DNA from: DASSLY01 sp035689185
Lineage (GTDB): Bacteria > Actinomycetota > Actinomycetes > Actinomycetales > Dermatophilaceae
NCBI GenBank assembly: GCA_035689185.1
Contig: DASSLY010000096.1
Coordinates: 79,045 to 143,044, forward strand
Direction: 5' to 3'
Length of the DNA stretch: 64,000 bases
Below are positions 15,801-24,346 of this stretch, one piece after another (position 1 is the stretch's first letter; every line of letters starts with the position of its first letter). Made by a program: the position numbers and the translations under genes. The notes under the pieces are model-generated. The model was not told the origin of the DNA. It worked only from the letters and a program-made list of their open reading frames with translations, and ran no database searches.

Positions 15801-18770
15801 GCTGTCGGGCCGGATGGCGTTGTGCGGGTCGCCGTCGCTGACGACCTCGAGGTAGACCTGGTTGGAGAGCCGGCCGCGGGTGAGCATCGTGTACAGCTGT
15901 TGGCGGGACTCCTGCCCGGTGGCCAGGCCGTGCACGGCGTCGACGGATACCCCTTGCGCGCCGTGCACCGTGGTGGCGTAGCCGAGTTCGGCGGAAGCCG
16001 CGACGTAGTCGGACGGGAGGTGGATGACTCGCCCGTTGCGGGCGTGCTGCACGGTGAGGCTGCCGCCGGGGCCGCCCCGCCGGTCCACGTCACCGACCTG
16101 TATGACGGTCCAGCGGTCGCCGTTCTTGACCCAGTCGGAGCCGCTGACCCGCAGCCGGCGGTCGTTGGTCCGGGTGATGATCAGGTCACCCAGCGAGGCG
16201 TGGTTGCCGTCCGCAAGCAGCACGGCCGGGCCGGCCGGGCTGGCCGTGCGGGCCTGGTCTGACCCGGCGAGCCGGTGGGCGCGGGCTCGCTGGTTGAGCG
16301 CGGCCACCAGCTCGCGGGTGGGGGCCAGCATGATCGCGTCGAGACCGCGCGCCCGGTCGACTTGCCAGGCCGAGAACACGTCCTCGGTCATGGTCGACAG
16401 GTCCCCGACGTGGACTCGGCTGTTGTCGAGGTAGAAGCCCAGCGCCTCGGGTTGACCCTCCCGCAGGGCCAGCGAGGCGGCACCCTCGGCCGGGTCGGCG
16501 AACCGGGTGAGCTCGGTGAGCCGCAGCGCCCCGTGGGTGGCGTCCAGGTCGCGCAGGACGCCGCCGGCGCCGATCGCGGCGAGTTGCTGGTCGTCGCCGA
16601 TGAGCCGGAGGCTGGCGCCGCGGGAGGTGATGAACTGCACGACGGTGTCCAGGGACATGGTGTCCGCCATGCCGGCCTCGTCGATCACGACCAGCGTGTC
16701 CGGCCCGATGTGTCGTGCCCACGGCGGGACCTCGCTGAGGTGTGGGTGCTGGATCGACCAGGTGAGCTTGGCCAGGGTGTCGGTCTGCACCGAGCTGTGC
16801 CGGCGGTCACCGGTGTCGATCTGGTCGCGCAGCGCGGCCGCTGCGGCCGCGGACGGAGCCAGGCCGATCAGCGTTCCCCCGCCGTTCTCCCACGCCGCCG
16901 CCAGTGCCCGCATCGCGGTGGTCTTGCCGGCCCCGGCCGGGGCGATCGCCAGCTGCAGCCGCGCGCCGGAGGTGGCCATGCCCCGCACCAGTGCGACCTG
17001 TCCGGCGTTGAGGGTGACGCCGTTGGCTGTGGTCTCCAGCAGTGCCAGGTCGACGGCCTCGACCGGCACGGCCCGGCCGCCGGTGCGGCCGGCGGTGGCC
17101 AGGATCCGCTGCTCCGCCGCCAACACCCGGGCCGAGGTGTGCTGCTCGGCCCCGTGCACCGTGTAGACGCTGGAGTCGTCGCGTCGTCGCAGCTGTGAGG
17201 GCTCGGCGATGCCGTCACCGGCCGGGGTGAGACGCACGGACCGCTGGTCGAGCACCTCAGCGACAAGCAGGTCGACAACCCGGTCGACGTCGGGCGGGCC
17301 CACCTGTGCAAGCTGCGCGGAGCGCACCTTGCGCAGCGCCTCGGCGCGCACGTGCCACACCTGCCAGGTGCTGCGCCGTGACTCGATGGTGGCCAGGATC
17401 TGGGATGCGGTGTCCCGCACCCAGGACGCGTCGACGCGCAGCACTGGGGGAACCGCGGCGCCCCGGTCGGGGGTCACGGCGGAGCGCACCATCGCCGTGA
17501 CGGCCAGGTCTCCGCCGAGGAGCTCAGCGGCCTGCGCGCGCCAGGTATGCCGCTGCTCGGCCAGGCTGCGCGGCTGCTTCTTCGCCTCCCTGGTCTCAAG
17601 GGTGGCCTGTTGCGCCAGCTGGATCGACTCGACCTCGGTTGGGGGCCGGCGGTGGGTGGCCTGGAACTGCTGGGCCAGTTGGCCGCGGCGGGCCTGGATG
17701 CTGGCTCGTCTTGCCGACCACCGTTCGTTCAGGCGCGGGTCGACGCCGACGACCTCGCGGATCGGCCGCTTGCGGGGGTCCGCGGCCGGATCACCATTGG
17801 GCCGGTCATCGAAACGCAGGCCGAGGTCGGCGGTGAGGTGCTTCTCCAACGCCGTGTTGTAGGTCTCGCTGGCTGTGACGTTGGCCTTGTACAACACCCG
17901 GCCGTCGATGCTGAGCCAGTGCCCGGCGCCGTCTGCATCGTCGGTCTGGACCTTGTTGGCGACGGCGACGTGGGTATGCAGATCCGGGTCGCCGGCACGG
18001 CTGTCACGGTGGGTGAACGCGGTGGCCACCAGCCCTTGGACATTGACCTGGCGGACGCCATTGGTGCCCATGCGGGTGTACAGGGCGTGCTCTTCGAGGA
18101 ACCTGAGCGCGTCCTTGACCGCCGCCTGGTGGGCACGCTCGATCCGCGCCGCGGTGGCCGGGTCTGCGACCGCCCACAGGGTCGACACACTCTTGACCGG
18201 GGAGAAGGTCAGGTCGTAGCCGGCCACCGCGGTTGTGCGGGGGCGGGAGTGCTTGGCGATGGTCGCGGCGATCTCGCGCGCGTCCTCGGGGTCACGCCCG
18301 TGCTCGGCGTGAAACAACTCGAGCGCCACATCGGTCCGGATCCGGGCCCGCTCCTCCATCGACACCGCACCTGCTTGGTCGGCGTTGAGGTTCGCGATGC
18401 GCTGGGCGACCTGGAGTCGGAACGCGGACACGTCGTGGGCGTAGACCTTGTAGGGGACACCCAGCCGGGTCACCGCCTGGTAGTCCCGGTCGGTCAGACC
18501 GGGGCCCTGCAGCTGCTGGCGCCGCTGCTGCGCCAGCGGGTGGTGACCGGAGCCGAACAGCGCCTGCATCTGCTCGGCGGTGACGACGTCGCCGACGGCC
18601 AGGCCGTCGATGCCGGCCATGCCGGAGCCGACCCACCGGCCCGGGGTCTCGCCCTTGCCGGCGTAGTAACTGGCCAGCCCGGTGTGACCCTTCTCGGTCC
18701 CATCCTGCGCGGCGACCTGGCGAGTCAGGTAGTCATACCCGCTCCCGGCCGTCAGCTTGTGGAGCGACAT
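12873..18770 (-). CDS. MobF-type conjugative relaxase-helicase with TOPRIM primase-like domain
   Basis: A 1965-residue protein; ATG 18770 starts MSLHKLTAGSGYDYLTRQVA, the usual TrwC/TraA opening (GTG 18776 is possible). The relaxase domain spans about 1-330: FSPVKSVS near 188 and DPDLHTHVAVANKVQ near 262, the three-histidine metal site. A RecD2/TraI-type helicase follows, with APAGAGKT (Walker A, about 605), VVIDEAGMAD (Walker B, about 690) and a VHGAQGVS motif near 940. The C-terminal third holds a DnaG/TOPRIM-like module: zinc-finger-less primase homology from about 1560, VLVEGPLDAWAV near 1663 and VVATDADLPGR near 1700. It nicks oriT, covalently carries the strand and unwinds it; the TOPRIM part may prime the complementary strand in the recipient. 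Confidence 0.93.
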   Translation of the reverse strand: MSLHKLTAGSGYDYLTRQVAAQDGTEKGHTGLASYYAGKGETPGRWVGSGMAGIDGLAVGDVVTAEQMQALFGSGHHPLAQQRRQQLQGPGLTDRDYQAVTRLGVPYKVYAHDVSAFRLQVAQRIANLNADQAGAVSMEERARIRTDVALELFHAEHGRDPEDAREIAATIAKHSRPRTTAVAGYDLTFSPVKSVSTLWAVADPATAARIERAHQAAVKDALRFLEEHALYTRMGTNGVRQVNVQGLVATAFTHRDSRAGDPDLHTHVAVANKVQTDDADGAGHWLSIDGRVLYKANVTASETYNTALEKHLTADLGLRFDDRPNGDPAADPRKRPIREVVGVDPRLNERWSARRASIQARRGQLAQQFQATHRRPPTEVESIQLAQQATLETREAKKQPRSLAEQRHTWRAQAAELLGGDLAVTAMVRSAVTPDRGAAVPPVLRVDASWVRDTASQILATIESRRSTWQVWHVRAEALRKVRSAQLAQVGPPDVDRVVDLLVAEVLDQRSVRLTPAGDGIAEPSQLRRRDDSSVYTVHGAEQHTSARVLAAEQRILATAGRTGGRAVPVEAVDLALLETTANGVTLNAGQVALVRGMATSGARLQLAIAPAGAGKTTAMRALAAAWENGGGTLIGLAPSAAAAAALRDQIDTGDRRHSSVQTDTLAKLTWSIQHPHLSEVPPWARHIGPDTLVVIDEAGMADTMSLDTVVQFITSRGASLRLIGDDQQLAAIGAGGVLRDLDATHGALRLTELTRFADPAEGAASLALREGQPEALGFYLDNSRVHVGDLSTMTEDVFSAWQVDRARGLDAIMLAPTRELVAALNQRARAHRLAGSDQARTASPAGPAVLLADGNHASLGDLIITRTNDRRLRVSGSDWVKNGDRWTVIQVGDVDRRGGPGGSLTVQHARNGRVIHLPSDYVAASAELGYATTVHGAQGVSVDAVHGLATGQESRQQLYTMLTRGRLSNQVYLEVVSDGDPHNAIRPDSIAPPTATDLLQRILAKDDSPVSATTMLRELDDPATLLGQAAARYTDALYVAAEDLLGREAVSTLERTADALLPGLTEAAAWPTLRTHLILLSAQGDDPATALTRAFQGRELDSAEDPAAVLDWRLDDTGMRNASRGPLHWLPAVPTTMTQHPTWGDYLRRREALVEDLAAQVRTTAPQSETPPWARQGAGRPAPEVLAEVAVWRAAMQVPEGDRRPTGPLQMQKAAARWQQQLTRDIAGVRAPALQEWGDVLLRAAPPARHDDFTPLLAERLAAVSRAGLPARRMLNAALAEGSLPDDHAAAALWWRLSRHLAPAVAAEVDHGHTLTSGWISLLVERVGQDRVEHMQASTLWPALVTSIDHAVQRGWPLSDVLGTTTGDDTDDTDLDPCQAMVWRLSVLTDPPPQAEDRETAPHPEEATPEDFSAPREGELLHAPTPQQWQEWGARQGTPAAEPSPSAQDTPAVATTSPLRQVVEPVDEPVDVDMHLQLAAIMRSVMGPLEPSDAAIERQVARAAALDFAPVQAARMLQVNRLAQAFFQSHYPQSWAQRYLTDRLGQDPAEHPLFSPGYAPAGWTTLVAHLRGLGVTDQEMTETGVATRARTGRLIDRFRDRAVMPIVDGGQVLGFVGRRHPALTDEDQAGPKYLNTADTPLYHKGAQLFGLVPALLEQGATPVLVEGPLDAWAVTLATNGAHVGAAPLGTALTEEQAEQLARIGRAPVVATDADLPGRVAAERDFWMLAQHGLDPTAAAFPEGCDPADMLARQGPAALAGALARAAPLADQLIQERLTNLTSDAALTQATQVAAARPADAWGRAANSIAARLGVPEHAAGAGLLNAADAWNRDPRKAAAARLTDVQQVRDRMTAAHQRNPADRWLDVARHIDPRLPSEGDWPALAAIMALAQRDGHDVAAIARQLVDADPLGHWPAQDLRYRLVAALPLDTIPAPFHPKGTQSGAGRHRPAGATQRERPTAYRR

Positions 18771-18776
18771 GGTCAC

Positions 18777-19005
18777 ACCGTCGAAGGCGGGCCGGACGAG
18801 CCCGGTGGACACTAGGTGCGCGTTCAACTACCGAGAATGCATGAGGTGTGTGGGACATGGCGGTGGGCGGTTCCGGAGGGGGTACGGAATTGGTGATAGG
18901 CGCCCAGAAGGTGGGGGTCAACGGGGTCGTGCGGTCCGGTTGTCCGCTGGGGGAGGGGTGGCGGCATACGGGGGTGCCAGGTCAGTCGCGACGAGGAGGA
19001 CAGCC
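18777..19005. promoter_or_regulatory. Divergent promoter region, candidate oriT
   Basis: The 229 bases between the relaxase gene (minus) and a small plasmid gene (plus) are the commonest place for a MobF nic site. The stretch contains GGTGTGTGGGAC at about 18843 and several short G-rich tracts. I cannot identify a nic sequence or a strong hairpin with certainty. Confidence 0.3.
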
Positions 19006-19344
19006 ATGGGTGAGCCGGAGGTCAGGGCGGTGGGGAAGCAGAGCGTGCGGCAGATGGCGCGTCGGGCGGCGCTGGACGCGCAGGCCAAGATGCGGGCCCA
19101 GCGAGTCGAGCGCGAGAAGCGGGTGAGTTCGTTGGGGTTGCAGGTGATGCTCGCGCTGGGGGAGCGCGACGAGCTGGTCGCTCGGTGCGAGCGGCGGGCC
19201 GGGAAGGCACTGCGGGGAATGACCGAGGGTGCGGGGTTGGGCCTGGCCGAGGCGGTGCAGTGGTGCGGCGGGAGCATGACGCGGCAGGAGGCGGCCAGGC
19301 TGCGCGCTCTGGTGGACGGCGAGGGGGCCAGTCCGAACCGGTGA
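19006..19344 (+). CDS. Small helical protein of actinobacterial conjugative elements
   Basis: A 112-residue basic protein starting at ATG 19006 with GAGGAGGA eight bases upstream. It is almost wholly helical (VRQMARRAALDAQAKMRAQR, VMLALGERDELVARCERRAG) and ends with the conserved-looking AVQWCGGSMTRQEAARLRAL. Proteins of this type sit divergently next to MobF relaxase genes in many actinobacterial elements; an auxiliary DNA-processing or regulatory role is plausible but unproven. Confidence 0.8.
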   Translation: MGEPEVRAVGKQSVRQMARRAALDAQAKMRAQRVEREKRVSSLGLQVMLALGERDELVARCERRAGKALRGMTEGAGLGLAEAVQWCGGSMTRQEAARLRALVDGEGASPNR

Positions 19345-19904
19345 CAGCGACGTCGGCCTCGTCGGGGCCTGCGGACGGCCTCGTGTTGTGGCTGGCTCAG
19401 CGGGCGGGCGCGGCCGCTTGACGAGCGGAGTGACCATGAGGCGAAGGCGTGGCAGCGTGGCCGTTCAGCGTGGCGATAGTCGGGTTGGCACGGTCGGTCC
19501 CGCCGACCGTGATCCACACCGGCAAACGCATGGTCACGAGCACCTGACGCCCTTGGCGCAGGACCCGGTGCTGTCCAAGCCGGCTGCGAAATCGTCGGCC
19601 GGCAGGTTCAGGAATTTAGCGTGTTCGTGGTTCTGCAACAGGTACTCCGACCCCCGCGCCCAGCGCCTCGGGCTGGTGTGGGTGAAGGGCCTGGGGGGCA
19701 CGGTTGTTGCGGCCCATCCGGGACCTGCTGACGACGCCGAACCGCGGATGCCGGGGCTCGGCGACCGGGCCGTGAGGGGCGGATCCGGTCGGGCGACGCC
19801 GGCGACGCTGTCCACCAGAAGGTGACGGAAGTCTTTCGGGGGGGACAGACGCCCTGCACGGGACCGCACCGGCGGTCGTGTCTACCTCTGTACCGACGAA
19901 GGCC
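19345..19904. other. 560-bp stretch without a convincing gene
   Basis: Frames of up to about 145 codons exist on both strands, but none shows a motif, a good ribosome site or codon use like its neighbours. I leave it unassigned. Confidence 0.4.
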
Positions 19905-19926
19905 GACTGTATAGTCCTATACAGTC
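19905..19926. promoter_or_regulatory. Perfect 10-bp inverted repeat, probable operator
   Basis: GACTGTATAG, two bases, then CTATACAGTC: a perfect 22-bp dyad, AT-rich against a GC-rich background, 46 bases before the ATG of the zinc-motif gene. The half-sites contain TATAG and TATAC that can double as a -10 element, so a dimeric repressor (GntR- or Xre-like) bound here would block transcription. Confidence 0.65.
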
Positions 19927-19971
19927 GCGCGAGAGGCACCTTCCACGGCGGCGGCGTGATGGGAGGACACC

Positions 19972-20421
19972 ATGCAGGCGTTGACGACCGATTCGGTTCT
20001 TGAGCGGGTTCTGACGAGGTTGCGACACCAGCACGTGGCGACCTTGGCGTCGGCCGAGGTGCTCCGACGAACCGGGCACCCCCGGACCGCGCGGGAGCTG
20101 CTGGGCGCGGCCGAGGACCTCGCCGCCGAGATCGACAGCGTGAAGGCGGGCGGCGATCCGCGGCGGCGCGCCTGTCTGGTCTGCGGCTGCACGCAGGAGC
20201 GAGGCTGCGCCGGCGGGTGTGTCTGGGTGGGCGCTCCGACGGGCGTCGACCTGTGCAGCCGGTGCGCAGCGGTGGTGGATCCCATAAACCCTCCGGCGGG
20301 CCGTGCCGGCGACCTGACGCCCGTGCTGGACCCGGACGAGGCGGGGTTGCGATGGTGCAGACCGGCGGTGGGGGAAGAGATCCCCAGCCATGAGGGACAG
20401 CACGAAAGCAGCACGGGATGA
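19972..20421 (+). CDS. Small protein with phage-type cysteine cluster
   Basis: A 149-residue protein from ATG 19972, with GGGAGGA upstream. After a helical N-terminus (LRHQHVATLASAEVLRRTG) it carries CLVCGCTQERGCAGGCVWV and then DLCSRC: at least six spaced cysteines, a zinc-binding pattern known from phage and plasmid proteins of unknown function. Its promoter region holds the 22-bp palindrome. The last bases overlap the next gene (ATGA), so they are co-translated. Confidence 0.78.
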   Translation: MQALTTDSVLERVLTRLRHQHVATLASAEVLRRTGHPRTARELLGAAEDLAAEIDSVKAGGDPRRRACLVCGCTQERGCAGGCVWVGAPTGVDLCSRCAAVVDPINPPAGRAGDLTPVLDPDEAGLRWCRPAVGEEIPSHEGQHESSTG

Positions 20422-21308
20422 GTGATTCCCGAGCCTGGGAGGAGGTCATGGCCGATGCCATCGGGGTGCTGACCGAGGCAGCCCGGCTCCGCCGACCGGT
20501 GCTCGAGCAGGCCGGGGGCGGATGCCGTCGCGAGCATCCCGCTCGCGGCGAGCCCGTGGACTGGGCCGAGTTCGTCACTCTCGCCGTCGCCGGCGCGATC
20601 GCCAACGTCGGTGGCATTGCGAGGGCCCTGCAGGGCCGACCGACGTCGTGGGAGGCCGACAGCGTCCGCAGCATGCTCCTGTCGACCGTCGGCGACGACC
20701 CGGCCGAGCTCCTACGCCACCGGACGGAGCCACTGCGCGTGGTGCTCCGGCCATCGGAGGTCCTGGCCGACTTGGGATACGACGCCGTCTACGACGAGTC
20801 CCAGCGAATCCTGCGCGAGCAGCAGAGCCGGCACGTCTGGCGCTACGAGCTGGCGGAGGACCTGAGCTGGAGGGCAGTCGACGAGGCGGCGCCGGCATAC
20901 GACGGTTGTTCAGATGACTGGACGCGAGCCGGCGGCGTCGTCCTGGCCGTCCCCCGGTCAGGGGAGGATGAGCAGGAGTACGACCGTCTATTCGACCTCG
21001 AAGTGCGCTCGGAGGACCTTCGCTACGACGGTGACCCACGCGAGTACGGCGAGGCGCTGCGGGCAACCGTCGAAGCGAAGGCCGCCGAGCTGTTCCCCGA
21101 TGTCCCGGTCCAGGTCGAGGTCGACCTGGGTGACCACACATTCCCCGAGCTCGACGACCTCTACGGGCCCGGGGAGCGGCTGGTCGAGGTCGCACGGCAG
21201 GAAACGAGGTTGCCGTGGAGCGGCCTCGCCCCCAAGGACTACCCAGCCGGGGGGTTCGTTGACGTCGAGCGCGCCGCGGGCAGGCTTCCGCATCAGCGCG
21301 TGCGGTGA
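20418..21308 (+). CDS. Hypothetical protein, translationally coupled
   Basis: A 296-residue acidic protein starting at ATG 20418, sharing ATGA with the preceding stop. N-terminal residues 30-75 are helical (VDWAEFVTLAVAGAIANVGG); the rest is rich in Asp, Glu and Tyr with a few possible beta strands (GGVVLAVPRSG). No family recognised. It belongs with the zinc-motif protein as a two-gene unit of the conjugative element. Confidence 0.75.
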   Translation: MSDSRAWEEVMADAIGVLTEAARLRRPVLEQAGGGCRREHPARGEPVDWAEFVTLAVAGAIANVGGIARALQGRPTSWEADSVRSMLLSTVGDDPAELLRHRTEPLRVVLRPSEVLADLGYDAVYDESQRILREQQSRHVWRYELAEDLSWRAVDEAAPAYDGCSDDWTRAGGVVLAVPRSGEDEQEYDRLFDLEVRSEDLRYDGDPREYGEALRATVEAKAAELFPDVPVQVEVDLGDHTFPELDDLYGPGERLVEVARQETRLPWSGLAPKDYPAGGFVDVERAAGRLPHQRVR

Positions 21309-21540
21309 GCGAGGCCGGACCCTGGCGCCGCCTCGGGAGCCCGATAGGAAGCGTGACTGTGGTGGCGCGACTGCCGGGGGCCTGGCTCACCGGAGCGAAC
21401 CGCTGGTGTCCCGGATCACGGCGGCCGCCGCGGCACCGCACGTCATCGCGTTGGGAATCGCGTGGTCATTGCCGAGCAGGGGCCCGCGTCCACGGGCGTC
21501 ACGCCGACCTGAATGCGGGCCAGCGACGATCTGTACTGTC

Positions 21541-21780
21541 GTAGACACCTACCCGGAGTGCGCGGAAAGGGTCGCCGAGCTGGACGAGTCGCTGCCCGAA
21601 CTCAGAGCGCTGGCCAAGGCGCGCGCGGCGAGTGAACGCGCCGACGCCGCCCGCGACCGCACGCGGCAACAGCTGCGCGAGGCCGTGCTGGGCGCGGTCG
21701 CGGCCGGGATCCCCGAAGCTGAGGTCGCCAGGCGCTCGGGCGTCACTCGAATGACGGTACGCGCCTGGATCGGCAAGTGA
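21541..21780 (+). CDS. Small helix-turn-helix protein (start uncertain)
   Basis: About 79 residues ending in IPEAEVARRSGVTRMTVRAW, a resolvase/MarR-like helix-turn-helix, preceded by a charged helix (RADAARDRTRQQ-like). No ATG or GTG lies in frame before the conserved part; the region TGTACTGTC just upstream looks like a -10 element, so the message may be leaderless with a non-standard start. Probably a regulator of the element. Confidence 0.5.
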   Translation, partial: VDTYPECAERVAELDESLPELRALAKARAASERADAARDRTRQQLREAVLGAVAAGIPEAEVARRSGVTRMTVRAWIGK

Positions 21781-21961
21781 AGCCGTCGCCGGACAGCCCT
21801 CGACACGTGACAGCCACGGGTTTAGATTGCTTTAGACAAGAAGAAATATCTAAGTCGGTCGAAGGGGATGGATCCCATGGACAGTACGCATATAGGCCCG
21901 GCTTCGGCGCCAGGCGCGCACGTGCCAGTTCCGTTGAACTTCTGTGGCGGCTCGGTGAGCA
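21781..21961. other. AT-richer spacer
   Basis: Contains an unusually AT-rich run near 21819-21855 (TTTAGA and TCTAAG as imperfect inverted halves) that could be a promoter or a binding site. No gene seen. Confidence 0.35.
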
Positions 21962-22345
21962 TCAGGCTGCGGTCACGTCTTGAGTCTTGCAGTCGGCACC
22001 GATAGTGTCGGCTCCGGCATGCCATTGCAACGCGGCTCGGAGGGCGGGCAGGTGCAGGTGCCCATTCACCCGGCGGAATTGCTTTGACGCCTCGACCATC
22101 CCCGCGGCGCACCAGCGCAGCGCCGTCTGCCCGTCGGGGCAGCGCTTGACGTTACGGGCGTGGTCCGGCTGATCGAGATCATCGACTCCACGGCGTTGGT
22201 GCTTCGAAGGGTTCTGGGCAGCGTTGGCGGGACGTCGAGGCGCAGCACGGTCGGGGTCTCGGCCATCCCCCGCGCAGGCTGCCGGCGGCGCCGGGGTGGG
22301 TCTTGTCGAGTTCCTTTGGCGACCGATGCGCAATCATCGAAGACA
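21962..22345 (-). pseudogene. IS256-family transposase remnant
   Basis: C-terminal fragment of a Mutator/IS256 transposase split over three frames: KELDKTHPGAAGSLR, then MAETPTVLRLDVPPTLPRTL and STNAVESMISI, then HARNVKRCPDGQTALRWCAA and QFRRVNGHLHLPALRAAL. At least two frameshifts separate these pieces and the catalytic N-terminal part is missing. No terminal inverted repeats were found. A relic of a past insertion. Confidence 0.82.
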
Positions 22346-22358
22346 CGTGACTGATGCA

Positions 22359-22850
22359 TCACCTGCGCGAAACGCGCCGCTCCAGGTCGGCGCGAGCCGC
22401 GTCTGCGAACGCGTTCTCTGCCGCCCAACAGGCTCTCAGGACGTCGCCCGGGACCTGTCCAGGTCCGTGGCGCCCTCTGGCTGCTGCGATCTGTCGGACG
22501 GCCAGCCCTAGCGCACGGGCCGCGTCGTCAACGACCGTTTCACCCACAAGCAGTTGCACCCGCGCATAGGTGTTGTCCAGCGCTTCCCACCGCTCTGTAG
22601 CACCGTCGATCACGGCCACTTCTTCGCCCTCCACGGAAACCAATTCGACGGCCATGCGCTCGGTGATGAGGAACCGACGAAACTGGCGATGGGAAGCGAG
22701 GAACGTCACGTAAGCCTCTTGCAGAGTCTTGCTCTGCTCCATGTCCCGAGCCTCCCGCAGCATTCGGCGCTGACTCCGATCGGACAACCAGGATCCAAGA
22801 CCGACTCCCCCGAGACCACCCACGAGGCCAGTTAGAACGCCAAGATCCAC
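22359..22850 (-). CDS. Hypothetical membrane-anchored protein
   Basis: A 163-residue protein starting at ATG 22850. The first 25 residues (VLTGLVGGLGGVGLGSWLSD) form one hydrophobic helix, then RSQRRMLREARD, so the body faces the cytoplasm. The rest is helical with no recognised motif. It is the only intact gene between the IS256 relic and the M48-like gene, and could be cargo. Confidence 0.72.
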   Translation of the reverse strand: MDLGVLTGLVGGLGGVGLGSWLSDRSQRRMLREARDMEQSKTLQEAYVTFLASHRQFRRFLITERMAVELVSVEGEEVAVIDGATERWEALDNTYARVQLLVGETVVDDAARALGLAVRQIAAARGRHGPGQVPGDVLRACWAAENAFADAARADLERRVSRR

Positions 22851-23261
22851 GGTGCCACCCTACTCATGCAGCTTCGTTAGCGCGTTAGCGAAGCCGAATT
22901 CGGCATCGCCAGCTCCGTTCGGCCCGCGCGTGGCAGGTCCCGCTGCAGGTGGGGTTGACGCGTGAGGCCGGATCACCTGTTGACGGCGGCTCGCGTTCCA
23001 GTACCACGCCCGGTCTTCCAATCAACCCCGGCTGGTCAGGGTGGCCGGGGAAGGTGCTCCGCACCTGCGCAACCACGTCCGCCACTCGAAGCCCCCGGCT
23101 ACCGGGTCACCCTCGAACCCGCCGGCTGACCAGCCACTCGACCCCACCATCGGGAGTCCGACGGGGCGCCTCCCAGCCCACCCACCGTCGATTTTCCCGT
23201 CAGGACGAGTCGGCCGGCGCTGTCCCGGACAGGATGCGTGCCAGCCGCGGCTGTGACACTG
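22851..23261. other. 410-bp stretch, no gene recognised
   Basis: Only short frames lacking motifs on either strand. It separates two minus-strand genes and must hold the promoter of the upstream-oriented hypothetical gene. Confidence 0.4.
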
Positions 23262-24116
23262 CTAGACCGCAGAGGTTACGAGCGCGATCTGGGGACGCTC
23301 GGGGGGGCCGATCAGCGCATGGACTCGTTCGTGCACATCCGGTGAGCTCGAGCAGCGAAGCAGGAACCGGGACATTGCCTGACCGAGGCCGGCCTGGCGA
23401 ACCCGTTCGTCGCCGAGCTCGCGGAGCGTCGCGGCCCAGGCCCGCTCCCACATACTGACGAGGTAGGACAGCACGCCGACGACGGCGATGACGGCGGCGA
23501 CTGGCCACTGGTGCACCGCACCGGCCTGCGCTGCGGCGATCGCCGCGATCAACAACCGCGCCCGCCAAGCCCAGCGCAGCAGCGGCAACCACCGGAAGGC
23601 CCGCGACAGGCCGTGAGCCAGCCCGCGGAGGGCCTGCCACGGCAGCGTCCAGAACTCCAGCGCCGGGTCGAAACGCACGGCGCCGCTGAGCACCACACCG
23701 GCGCCGTGGCCGAGGACCGCTGCCGCCTGGTCGATGGGTAGTTGCCGGTCGCGGACCGCGGCCACCATGCCGGCCGAAACCACGACGGTCCCGCGGCCGG
23801 CTCCTGCGGCTCCGATCGGCACGACGCCGTCCTGCATCAATAGCCGGAGCCCGCCCATGGGGACTCCGCGCTGGCACAGCAGCGCAACGGCGGGGGCCAG
23901 CACCGCGGCCTCCGCCGGGCTGAGGTACCGGGCACGGAACAGGACCCGGACCGCCGGCGACTCCGCGGCTCCGAGCAGCAACAAACCCATGATGGTCAGG
24001 CCACCCACGAACCCGGCCAGGCCCACCGCCGCGGGCAGCACCGCACCTACCACGAACGTCAGCACCATGCTGACCAGGACCGCGGGCCCGTACGCGAGCA
24101 CCTTCCTCGTCGTCAC
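23262..24116 (-). CDS. M48-like integral membrane protein with degenerate zinc site
   Basis: A 284-residue protein from GTG 24116, chosen over GTG 24125 because GGGAGG then has a proper eight-base spacing. Hydrophobic helices occur at about 8-60 (two) and 185-225 (two). The layout matches M48-type peptidases of actinobacterial plasmids: RARYLSPAEAAVLAPAV, a helix with AAVLGHGAGV where M48 enzymes have HExxH, then RFDPALEFWTLPW. The Glu and second His of HExxH are Gly/Ala and Val here, so it is probably not an active protease. A membrane role in conjugation or element maintenance is possible. Confidence 0.7.
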   Translation of the reverse strand: MTTRKVLAYGPAVLVSMVLTFVVGAVLPAAVGLAGFVGGLTIMGLLLLGAAESPAVRVLFRARYLSPAEAAVLAPAVALLCQRGVPMGGLRLLMQDGVVPIGAAGAGRGTVVVSAGMVAAVRDRQLPIDQAAAVLGHGAGVVLSGAVRFDPALEFWTLPWQALRGLAHGLSRAFRWLPLLRWAWRARLLIAAIAAAQAGAVHQWPVAAVIAVVGVLSYLVSMWERAWAATLRELGDERVRQAGLGQAMSRFLLRCSSSPDVHERVHALIGPPERPQIALVTSAV

Positions 24117-24346
24117 CGGTGTCACCTCCCTCTCGGGTCGAGGTGCACTAGTGCGAACACCTCGACTGCGGCCGGTGCTGACCTCCCGAGCGGCACCGGT
24201 GGCCATATGGCCCACGAGAGCAGTGTCGTCCCCACCTATGACATGCCCGGCGGCGGCGTCCACAGGCTCGGGAGGAGGCCCGACGCGTCGCGGCGAGATC
24301 TGGGTGGATGGGTGCGCCAACCTCGCCGCGAACCTAGGAGACAACC

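Noticed and set aside
15348..17198. Long plus-strand frames inside the relaxase region
   Set aside because: They mirror the helicase domain of the relaxase, whose Walker motifs are on the minus strand.
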